Shown here piece after piece: positions 11,801 to 23,800 of a DNA stretch of 64,000 nucleotides; position 1 is the stretch's first letter; each line of letters starts with the position of its first letter. The notes beneath the pieces were generated by a model. It searched no databases, had not been told where the DNA came from, and was given only the letters and a program-made list of their open reading frames with translations. Made by a program: the position numbers and the translations under genes. The DNA is taken from positions 10,145,501 to 10,209,500 of the forward strand of contig JAVHKY010000054.1 of the NCBI GenBank assembly GCA_035079385.1, given 5' to 3'. Source of the DNA: Aspidiotus rigidus (lineage: Eukaryota; Arthropoda; Insecta; Hemiptera; Diaspididae).

Positions 11801-14800
11801 TTTGCAATCTTCATTTGTTCCCAGAGTTGTCTTCAGTTTGTGCGATTCTCTACATGTACGACTTCAAATATTCCATCTCCACTGTGGTGTTCTTTGTTAC
11901 TGTGTTTACCAAACAGTGACTGGCCATCTTCTTTCTCCCTCGATTTTTTGTGCTCCTTATTCCTGATCTCAAATTTTCTCCCAGTCTCACTGATGTAGAT
12001 GCCCTCACACTGCTCACACCTGAGCTTATACACTTCGCTCAAGCTTTCCTTGTCCTATTCTTCCATCTGGTCATTGCTGATTCTCTTCACGATGGGTTGG
12101 TTATTCTGGATACCCACATTTACATGGTAGCCATTGAACGCCTTTATCACCTTGTTTGTATACTTTCCTATGTATGGTATCGATCTGGAGTACTTTCTCA
12201 CAATGCCATCATGACTTCCTTTCTTTGTTTACATTTTCCCGAAGACTCCATCCACCACGCCACTACAGTAGCCATTTGCTTCTGCGATCTGTTTTACTAT
12301 CTCGATCTCTTCTCTCTTCTCTTCGTTGTTCTTGAGGACAGAAATTGCTCGACAGCAGTAGTTCTGGATTGCCGCTAACTTGCGCCTGGGGTGGTGGTAG
12401 GAGTCATTTGGGATGATAGTGTCAGTATGCAACGGCTTCCAGTAGATTTTGTATTCTATCCTATTATACTCCATTGTGAGTGTAAGGTCCAAATAGTTGA
12501 TGGTCTCATTGCCTTTTTCCACTGTGAATTTGATGCTCTCATTCATCGCGTTCGTTTCTGAAAAGAATAGATCCACCTGTCTATCAGTGCTTAACCACAC
12601 AATTAGGATATCATCTACAGTGTTCGTTCGAGTTTCTGAACTTGTCGCCCTTCAATATCTTGTTTTCCATATCATTCATGAATATCTCCGCCAGTATTGG
12701 TGACAGCAGTGATCCCATCGCAAGTCCCCTTTCCTGACTGTAGAACCTGTTATTAAAGCGGCAGTAGTTCTGGCTCAAGGTCTCTTCCACTATTTCGGCG
12801 TACTTCGGCCCATCGGGGTTCCCATGGTATCTGTTGTTTTTGAGCAGAGTGAGAAGTTCCTCCTTCGGTATGCTACCAAACATATTTGCCACATCAAAGG
12901 ATATTAGCTTGTCGTTACTCTTGCTTTCCAACTTGTCCACTTGCTCAATCAGCTCTCCGTTGTTTCTGCTACTTCGTCTGGGTGCAAACTGGCCGTTTTC
13001 TATCAAGAAAGGGGCTACGATCTTTGCTATCTTGTAGCATGGTGATTGAATGCTGTTGACCAGGGGTCTCATCGGATAGTCGCTTTGTGGAGTTTTACAA
13101 GCCCCTTGAGTTTTGGTGCAACGAAGAAAACCACGATGGCGGGGGGGAATATTTGAAGTCATACATATAGAGAATCGCACAAAGAGAAGAAAACTCTGGA
13201 AAGAAATGGAGATTGCAAAAGCCAAGAGGGAGAAAGCCTGCCTCTTGAATAATGTAATCACATTTGACATCAAAAAGTTATTCGGCCTGGTGATTGGACG
13301 AGAGAAGAAGAACAGAACCAACCAACGAGATGGCAGGAATCCAGGCAGCCAATAGAAACGCAGCATTTAGGACAATAGATTGAACCAATCACTACGCAGT
13401 ATGTTTTAGCCAATAAGAACACAATGTCATATTATTGTAAGAATAAGTTTCTAAGAAGTGAACCCAGGGATAGAAAGCGGTTCGCAAACAGCTTAGGCTT
13501 TGACTTGAGCTTATAAGTTGTTCCATGAATTTAAACAGCTTAGCTTTTGGCTTTTGGCTAACTTCAACAGCTTAGTGGCAAACAGCTTGGAGCTTAATTG
13601 ATTTTTTTTTCTCCTTTAAAATGAAATCGACTAATCAATCACATTCACACTCAATAATTAACAGGATCACACAAACGCATGCAGCGCCTGCTGTGAAGCT
13701 GCGGCCTGCAGTATTGACTAAAGTGAGAAAGTAGAACTAGTCCAATATATAAATCTAGAGAAATGGGTACTCTGCATCATGATCCCCTCGAAAAGGGCGA
13801 TCATTTTCTCCTGATTGAAGTAAGAAAAAAAGATCCATCAAGTTCATTAAGCTGTTGCTCAATGACTGGCTTTTGGCTTAATGAATATTGGGAATAGCTT
13901 AGGCTTAAGCGGCTTCTAAGCTGTTCAAAAATCAGCTCAGGCTTTGACTTAAGTGATTGACGGCTTAAACTTTCCATCCTCGAGTGAACCAATCACAAAA
14001 CAGCATTGTTATAGCCAACAAGATCACAGTGTTATACTATAAATAATACTCATGGTTAAGGCCTTGTTTTCCAGTTGCGACACAACTGATGATGGCACAA
14101 CACCCGAAAGTACTCTTGTAAGAGCAACTAATAAAGTAGATTTATACAATTGAGAACCTTTTTTCAAATGAAGGACATCAATTTTTGAACAATATCATTT
14201 GATGGAGACCGTATTGAAACCCCGCTAAAATTTCTCCTTGTTAAATTCCCCAAATAAACATATCTAAGAACTCATAGGTACATTCTCACGATCATTTAAG
14301 TTGGGGGTGTAGCACTAAACTCGCAGATATAATTCTGAGTTACGCGATTAGCATTAACAATTGAACCGCTTATTGATTCAGAGTTTTTGTTGCCGTGTAC
14401 ACGAGTAGATATGTATAAGTCCCCTCTGAGGTACAATTAACAGCGGTGGATCAACACACAGGCAACATAGGCTCCGCGCGTGCGTAGACATTTTAAAATT
14501 TGCTACATTTGAGAATCCGGTCCAGAAAAATCTATCTATTACGAAAAATACGCATGTAACTCTACAACAAGGTCTTGAATTTAGATCGTGAGTAATTAGT
14601 CCCAAGCCGTATGGAAATACGAGAACATTTGGGGGGGGGGATAAAGCTTCACTTCAGGATATATTAGTAGGGGTGGTACTTACTACAAAAAACGATGGTA
14701 AACATCGGTGAAGAGTAGCTATTCGAAATGAAGGCAATTTTCAGAATTGTGGCTTCGTATCGTGTTAAAAGCAAAATATCGATATCTCATATTGTATGGG

Positions 14801-17800
14801 TCGAATTTTCCAAAAAATTTTTTTCAATGAAAGAAAATAGTGTCTCAAATAACAAATTAAACTTCCTGCCCCCACAACTAGTGCTAAATTTTTTAATCAA
14901 TTTTTTGTAAATAGATATCTCGAAAATTGGTCTCCAATCGAAAAAAGTTTTGGATGAGAAATAATTCTTTCAAAATTTTTCATAGAAAAAATCATTTCAA
15001 TTTAACTAAAGTCCTCAAAATATTGAGAGCGTTTGGGACAAATTTGTGATTTTTTGTAAGTGCATACTCAAAAAATAGAACTCTAATGAAATAAAGTCCC
15101 AAACAAAAAGTGTTTATCGTTTAAATTTTCCAGAAGAAAGACTGCCTGAAATTTCTTTCAATTTTTTTCGAAAGTTCTGAACTCTTCATACAAAATTAAT
15201 TGTTTCTACATAGGTACCATAAAGATCGAGTTCGAACAAGAAAAAGTTCCAAACAACAGATATTATTCAAGGAATTTACTATATAATGGACAGTTGAAAT
15301 GTTATTGTCAGTCTAATTATAAGCTTGTTTGAAGAATATTTTTGTAGCAAAAATTTTTTTTTTAATTTTCTGTAAAATAGACTACTTGAACTTCCTTCTA
15401 AAGTTTGCCAAAAATTCTGAGCTTTTGGAAAGAATTCGCAAACTCCACCTTTGCCAAGGAAAAGTTTGAAGCAAAATATATTTCTCATAAAATTTTTAAC
15501 GTAGTGGTATCCTGAATTTCAATCTATAGCTAATGGTCAGCATAAAAAATCTATTGTAAGTTCTAGGCTTCAGCATTAAGAGGAAATATACAAGAATCAT
15601 GAATACTCAACTTTTTAATTATTTTTAAATTTTTATTTTGCAAGCTTTTAATGGCAGTAAGGTTAGGAGGCATTCACAAATTACGTATGACGATTTTTGC
15701 GATTTTCTGATACACCTCCCCCCTTGGTGAGATATGTTGAGATTTGGCGTGATCCACCCCCTCCCATTTATCTCACGTGCGCCCCATACTACAGTATTTT
15801 AAAATTCAATTCATTTTTGCAATATTTAAGACAATATTTTTGCATGAAAAAATTACGTAAGATTGGCCGAGACCCCCCCCCCCCCTCATAGGCTCGGTGA
15901 TGGAGTGTTTTTCGGTGCGTCGGAGATGATTGGCGGCTTGTAGGTGAAATAATGATTAAAGTAAATGGGAGGTCATTGACGAAAGTTGTTTTAATAGATG
16001 TTGAAATCCGGTAGATGTGGCCGAGGCGCTGAAACTGAGCTTACAAAAATCGGGGGGGGGGGCGAAATCCGTGGAAGTTGGAATTCCACTTTCATTAGAA
16101 GTGACTCGTTGGTCAGTGACCTGAGTCGGATGGGGTGAGTGAGATCGGAATTAGTGAGAAGAAGACGGAAGTTGATTCATGATAGTTTAATCTTTGGCGG
16201 CTAAATGTACCTTTTCGAGTTGGAGTTCAATTTTTTTTAGATATTTACAGTAAATTGTTTTTTTTGCAAAAGCTCACAACTTTTGAAAGCTTCTCAAGCT
16301 TGTAATTAGACTGACAATAAAATTCAAACTGTCTATTATGTAGTAAGTTTCATGAGAAATTTTTTGTTTGAAATTTTATCTTACTAAAGCTCGATTTTTT
16401 GTGTCATTTGAAAATAATTGATTTCTTTCCAAAAGCTCAGAATCTCCGACAAACTTTAGAGGAAACCTTTGGCAGTCCATTTTGTAGACAATTTTACGAT
16501 AAACATTTTCTGTTTGAAACTTAGAGCCCGATTTGAGATATTTGCAAAAAAATAACTTCCTCCCAGATGCTCTCAACTTTTGACGAACTTTCTAGACTGA
16601 TAATTGAACTTATAGTAGAGCTGAGTTTGTTTTTTCCATAAAATTTTACGATGACCTTTTTCGATTGGAGCCCAATTTTTCGAGATATTTGCAAAAAATT
16701 GATTTTGGGGACTAGAACGTGCCATGAAAAATGTACCTCAAGATATGGGGCGGGAAGGTTAATATATTATTCGGGACACTATTTTCTTCATTGGAAAAAA
16801 AAATCTGAAAATTCGACTCATACAACATGAGATATTTGCCTTTTACCTCAGAGCCAAGCCGCCACTTCGAATATCTACTCTTCTCAGATGTCTATTATCG
16901 TGTTTTGTAGTAAGTATCATTCTACTGATATGTCCTGAAGTGACGCTTTATCCTCCTAAATGGTACCAGAAACCTCTCTCTGTTCTTGATTATGGTCCCT
17001 GGTCTGAACACGAAAATTAAAATTCTACTGCTTCTCCCCTGTCTCATTGTTGCTTCGTCTACGCCAAAAATAAAAAAAAAACAGGTCACGGATAAATTAA
17101 GATGAACTCGAGTTTCAAGAATGAAAAAACTTTACCGTAAACAGGGTGAGGCCAAAAGATGTTACCAGTTAAATAGTAGTTTCCGCTAAATTTATGATAG
17201 CGCAAAAACGCAAAATGTTAGATGTATATACTTTGAACGTACGAGATTTGTATGTCATTTTTATCTACAGTTCGCGCTTTTAGCAAATTTTCTACGACTT
17301 CTCGGAGCACCAAACTGTGCCCAGAAATAGACAAATTTGCCAAGATTTCCAATACAAGAAATTGAAAATTTTCCCAATTTCAAGCATCATAGGGTTATTC
17401 AGGTATTTTTTTCGGAGTCAGCGTTAAATTTCACTTTTAAGTGAAGTGAAATATGGTAGTTTAATTAATTTTAACAATTTTTAATTTTTGAGAATTTTGG
17501 CAATTTTTGGAACATTTTGGTCCATAACTCAGAGAATAGTTGTAGAAAGTTGAGTGGAGGCGTAAATTTAAGATAAAATTGAGATACAAATTTCGTAGAT
17601 TTGAAGTATTATGTTTAACATTTCACGTTTTTGCACTAGAGCGAAGTTAGCGCAAACTCCCCATTCGACTGGTAACATCTTTCGGCCTCACCCGGTATAA
17701 CTTTATAAAAACGAGCGCTTTTGGTCATCGGCCATCTACAAGTGAGCATAAACAGGATATATACGGTCAAGTCAGGTTTTTTTCATTCTTGATAAAATGT

Positions 17801-20800
17801 GCCGTAACGTTAATGAACGAATTAAAACTATACTCGTAAACCCGAGTTTGTTTACGCGCACGTAGTCCCTTCTTAGAAATTGTCAAGCCATCCTGTCGTC
17901 ATAAGTTGGATGTTGGGGCAGGAAATCAAGTAACTGAGCCTCTGAAGTTCAAGGTAAACGATCAGCCTGACCAGTGGTGGGCTCTCTTATGAGGATGGGA
18001 GGGGGCTATAAGAACGTACGCGTTCTCATGATCACTCTCTGTCGTTGGCGTAGCACTTAAACTCGCAGATCGAATTCCGACTTGTGAGTAACGTGAGCAG
18101 CCGTGCATCACAGCGCCCGGTGCTTATCGATTTAGCGTTTTTGTTGCGATGTACCCGAGTGTCAGTAAGTCATTTCTGAGACAGTATATAGAGCAGCGCG
18201 AGAACCAGTTCGCATGACAAACCTCCGCGACTCTACTTTTTTTTCTTCCTCAGCCTTTGGAATCGGCAGTATGATCTATTCAGGATTGGAAATAGGCCAA
18301 TATTTCGAACTAGAGCGCAACACCAAATGTCATAACGTACTCGTGGCTGTAACTCCGGCAACTCGTATGGCTTTCATATTCATTCAAATGTATTTCATAT
18401 TTTTAAATGAGGAGGTAAGTGCAGCAGGACGGCTGCTATTTTTGTAAAATAAGCCAGGAAATTAACAAAAATATTTACTTTTCAGCAACAAATGAAGGTA
18501 ACTCGGCACAGAGTGTTCTCTCGATTCGGTCTCATGCATATGATCGGGACAAATCTGTCAGTCTGGTTGAACGTACTCATTCAAGAGACAAAGCACGAGA
18601 TATTGACTTTTTACAATCCTGCAAATAATACGATCGAGTTTAACAAACAGAATGCTCATTATCAACATAGTAAGTGCAACACGACACCGACGAGTTCACT
18701 TATGGCCAAGTCTTGGTACAAGCATTACCGCAATCTTGTTATTGTATGGTAAAAATGTCACCGGGAGGTCACGTTTTTCCTGGTTACGGAGGAGAATTTG
18801 GAATTATTCGTAATTATAGCGCGTATAAATATTTTTTTATATCGCCCGTAGTGCTATTTAAATAATCCACTCGTACGAAAAATTCTTCGTTAAACACCCT
18901 TCATTTCCCATTCTCGGCGTGTATAACGACTGTACTCGAGTATAATAACACTACTTTAGATGAACGTATGTAGTATGGTTTAATACTAGAAGGATGAATG
19001 AAATAAGTGAAGAGGAGACACTGCAACGAAGCACAAAAGGGTCGTTCACGATAGGCCTGAATGTATTAAAGTTTAAGTAGTTCGGCTCCTTTATGTCATA
19101 GTTTGCAACTCTGAAATGAACATATAATTTGTTATTTGGTCGCTTTAATTTGAAAGTTTTAATTCGAGTGACCTATGCTAAATATGTATAGCAATCACGA
19201 TTATCGTAATTTCAAATAGAAAATAAATTCACGTAGGTACGTGCTCGTCAAAACTCTTCAAAACATGAAGCGCTTGATAAAGGAAGCTTTTGAAAAAGGG
19301 ATCTTCCCCACCGGAATTTTCTTGCGGAAACGAATGACGTCATTATTATCATCCGTATATTGCATCAACTTGATTAATGTATTCGGGCTCATATGGGCGA
19401 GATGAAGGAAAAAAAAAAGAACTTTGTAAAGATGAACAAGGGTTAGCCCAAAGCTAGGAGCTTAAGTGTGAATTTATTTTCGGTTTCAGCTTTTGCACGG
19501 ACGCCGCCACCTATTTTCCTCGGAGCTCCGAGCAATTATTCTAGCACGGAAGCCAGTGTACGCCACAGACGGAGTCTCGGCGGTACTCATTACATATACG
19601 ATTGTCGACGTACGAATATCATCGGATCCTTGGTACAAAATGCTAGTCCCTTCCTTTTCCCGTGCACTATCGAGTATAGTCTTATTTGCGCGGCCATTTT
19701 GTACGTAATGTGGAGAAATTGTAACGTGGATTCGACGAATATTTCTACAGAATCCACGTCAAAAGTACCTTCGATACCGCAGCTGAAGAAGGCGCCGCAT
19801 CATTATTCGGTTGATTGCGCTCAGGCGCACAAAGGATTGTTTCTTGGAATTTTATTTTTAGTACTGACCATAATTTCGTTGATATTATTCTTTGTATTGG
19901 TATCGAGACCGGAGATGGTCAAGTTTGCCGTCATGGAAGTAAATATTTGCGAACTGTCCCTCTACGCGTTATCCACGTTTGGATCATTCGTCGGTATGAT
20001 TCAAGTAAGTGCGAGATTTAGATATTTTGTTGCTGTACCAAATGATTACAACTTACATACTCGTAGACTGAGGTGAAGAGTCTTGATACAATTTATTGGT
20101 TCGGACCTTTGATAATTCTTTGTAAGAAATTAGCTAGGTGCCAACAAAGTTCAACCTTCTTTCGGTATAGGGCTTTTCCATGTCGGCGCATTGCGTACGT
20201 ATTCTCCTACGTGTTATCGAAATGGTAGTATTTCTAACATTGCTCTTATGGGTGTTGCTGGATTGCATACTCATTTTCATTGTGGAGTAGTTTGCCATAA
20301 CCCATAAGAGCAATGTTAGAAATACTACCATTTCGATAACACGTAGGAGAATACGTATGCGATGCGCCGACATGGAAAAGCCCTATTTGTTCAATACAAA
20401 TGTTTTGTGTGACGTCAGAGTTTGTGCAAGAGTATCCATTCTCTCGAAAAAATTTCGTTCAAATTCTTTGCTCTCATAAGAAATACACAAGGCGTAAAGA
20501 TCACCGAGTAATCAATCGAAAATGATGGAATTATAAGAAATCAAAAGTTCATAATATTTACAATCTATAAGCTATTTGACATTTGAAAAATGACTTGAAA
20601 TATCTTATTTCTTTTGTATCACTAATTAATTACACAAATGTGACCCCGTCTACAGAAACCCGGCTTAGCGTTGAATACCGATCAGGAGGAAAGGATCTTT
20701 CACCAAGGAAGGAAGATTCCTTTTCTCCTGATTGTAATTGAACACTATGCCGGGTTTCTGTAGACGGGGTCACAAATGATCTTTACATCTCGTGTTACAC

Positions 20801-23800
20801 TTATGGAAACAAACAGCTTGAAGGAAAAACAGCAGGTACTTTTCTCATGATTTTGGTTGATTCTGATTGCTTTGACGTCAGAGAAAAGCGTCCCTATTTC
20901 CAGGGATGAAAAGCGGTTCGCAAACAGCTTAGGCTTTGACTTAAACTTATAAGTTATTCTATGAATTTGAACAGCTTAGCTTTTGGCTCACTTCAACAGC
21001 TTAGCGGCGAACAGCTTAGAGCTTAATTGATTTTTTTCCCCTTTAAAATGAAATCGACTAATCAATCACATTTACACTCGATAATTAACAGGATCACACA
21101 AACGCATGCAGCACCGCAGCGCCTGCTGTGAAACCGCGGGCTGCAGTACTGACTACTGTGAGAAAGTAGAACTAATCCAAAATATAAATCTAGAGAAATG
21201 GGTACTTTGTATCATGATTCCCTCAAAAAGGGCGATCATTTTCTCCTGATTGAAGAAAGAAAAAAAGATCCATCAAGTTCATTAAGCTGTTGCTCAATGA
21301 CTTGCTTTTGGCTTAATGAATATTGGGAATAGCTTAGGCTTAAGCGGCTTCTAAGCTGTTCAAAAATCAGCGTAGGCTTTGACTTAAGCAATTGACGGCT
21401 TAAACTTTCCATCCCTGCCTATTTTCAACCACTAATTACTATGCAAATCTGACTGCACTTTCGCTCGACCCAAGTTTCCCTGTAGCGACTCTTATCATTC
21501 ACAAAAAGTATGAAGATTTCTGATGACTCCAATGTTCCAGTCATGTCCTAACCTGAACGTATCTATTGAATTGAGAAGTTCAAAATTACTTCTTGAAGTA
21601 AAGAGTCCCGAAAAAATATCAGACCTATTAATTTTACTTCCAAAAAGTTTGGAGAAAGAGAGTACACAACGTTCAATTTTTTTACAAGTGAATCGGGGAA
21701 GTAAGGGTCAGTGGGAGAAGAGGTTGTATTACTGTTGCTGGCAACTTTATCACAATGTGGAATTCTATCCCCATCTTGATCTAAAACGTCCCCAATTTCG
21801 GGCTTTACATTCATTAGAGCGCATTGCTGATGTTTGTACCAAATCAAGGTTCTTTTAGAAAGAGGTTCATTCACACAAAATACACCCCGCCCCACGTGCA
21901 TAGAAATTAAGGGTAGTAGGAAACCGGGGTCAGGCAGCCACTGGTGCGTTTTTGTCGCGTCCCGGTTCTGTTACCTAAACACAATAAATACACACAAGTA
22001 AGAATATTGCATATTCCAATATGGTAAACGACCACCTGATTCATACACACGTATGAGACAAATACTTGTATTGTAAAATGTTTTCAATTTGCTCGATACA
22101 ATTACATGAGTGCGCTGCGTGTTAAGACGTGAATGTAACAGAGAGACATCAATATTCTCTCTCTTTTGCTTTGCTGGTCAATACGTAGCGCACTCTGGTA
22201 GCTGTATTTATAAAATAAGTAAGTATTTGCGTAATACACGCTAATTGAGGAGCTCGAGAGTGAGTAAAATGGACAACCATTTTGTTTGTAACTTACTTTT
22301 TAGCTGACGGCTTCTCTACTGATTAGTAAACAAAAACTCGACGGCGTGGCTAGCGGCTCCGTGTAATTTTTTTATCCTAATTGACACCAAAGTTTACCAA
22401 AAATAAAGTCAGTAGAAAAGCTATCAGCTGAAAAGTAAGTTACAAACAAAATGGATGTCCATTTTACCTGCTCTCGAGCACCCTAGTATAATCAGCAAAC
22501 CAGTAAAAGTATACATAAATGACAAATCGCCATACTTTTGAGTGTGTACGTAGTAGTTTATTGTTTTTATAACTTAAGCAGGATGCGACAGTAGCGCACC
22601 ATTGACTGTCTATTTAGTTGCTTACTAAGTAATAAAAGTATTGACGCTAGCGCTGCGTTGCCCAATAGTTCAAATTTTTAGAGTACCAATAGATGTATGG
22701 CAATGCGCTATTTTAGCAGCAAAAAGGAATATACATGTACAAGCACTCCAAATTCAGCCAAAGTTTACCAGATGCAGAGTTGGAAAGCTAGCTGAAAGCT
22801 GAAAGCTTAAATCCAAACGCCAAAAAAAAAAAAAGTGAGACAACTGCTCCCAAAGCCAAACTGTACTTAATCAGTTTTTGTAGTTTTTTTGCAGAGGCGG
22901 TTTATTTGAATTTGAAACTGGTACAGCTCCATCCAACTTTGTACCGTAAAGCAGTATCTACAACATACCTCCCCATAAGAAAAAAGAGCCGAAAGCCAAA
23001 AGTCAAAGAATATTTTTCAGCTGCAGTTGAATGTCAAAAGCCGAAAAAAAAAGAATTGGTGAAAGCCGAAACCCAATACCTTTATATTGCAGAATGTGAG
23101 CGAATAGCAAAAAGCTAAAAGTTTCATCTTCTGGCTCTCCAACTCTGCCGACATTGTTTACCATCGGAAAGACTTGTTTTTGCTGCTAAAATTACATATT
23201 GCTATACAACTTGCAAAGTTTCATTTAGAATAGATTTTCGACGAATGTAGCTTGTGCTAAGCCGTTCACGCGTCCGTCTTTACTGCCATACTCGGAGTAA
23301 AAGTGATGCCGCGGGACTTCGAAATATTTTTGTACTTCTTGGGCTTGTAAAATTGTTCATTTTCATTTCTAGGACTTTGAAATATTTTTGTAAAATTGTT
23401 CATTTTCATTTCTAGGACTTTGAAATATTTTTAACTGTTGGACTTCGAATTATTTTGTTGGACTTTGAAGTATGTATTTTCATACTTCTTGCACTTGGAA
23501 TTATTTTCAAATTGTGGGACTTTAAAATATTTTCAACTTTTGGACTTGGAATTATTTTCCAATTGTTGGACTTTGAAATATGTATTTTCATACTTCTTGG
23601 ACTTGAATTATTTTCAAATTGTGGGACTTTGAAATATTTTCAATTGTTGGACTTTGAAATATGTATTTTCATACTTCTTGGACTTGAATTATTTTCAAAT
23701 TGTGGGACTTTGAAATATTTTCAATTGTTGGACTTGGAATTATTTTCCAATTGTTGGACTTTGAAATATGTATTTTCATACTTCTTGGATTTGGAGTTAT

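Larger units (their letters stand above)
11395..14155 (-). mobile_element. Penelope-like element with inverted terminal copies
   Basis: The body on the - strand encodes PLE reverse transcriptase and GIY-YIG remnants. About 470 bp of its 3' end (11395-11870) reappear in opposite orientation at the right (13113-13464 plus 13983-14155), interrupted there by a hAT element. Both ends carry the same hammerhead-like motif and end in an AATAAAGTAGATTTATACAA tail. Inverted partial copies at the 5' side are a known arrangement for Penelope elements. Frameshifts show it is dead. Confidence 0.85.

Noticed and set aside
21523..21901. Overlapping 111- and 112-codon frames on opposite strands
   Set aside because: Within an otopetrin intron, mutually exclusive, and neither shows a recognisable domain.
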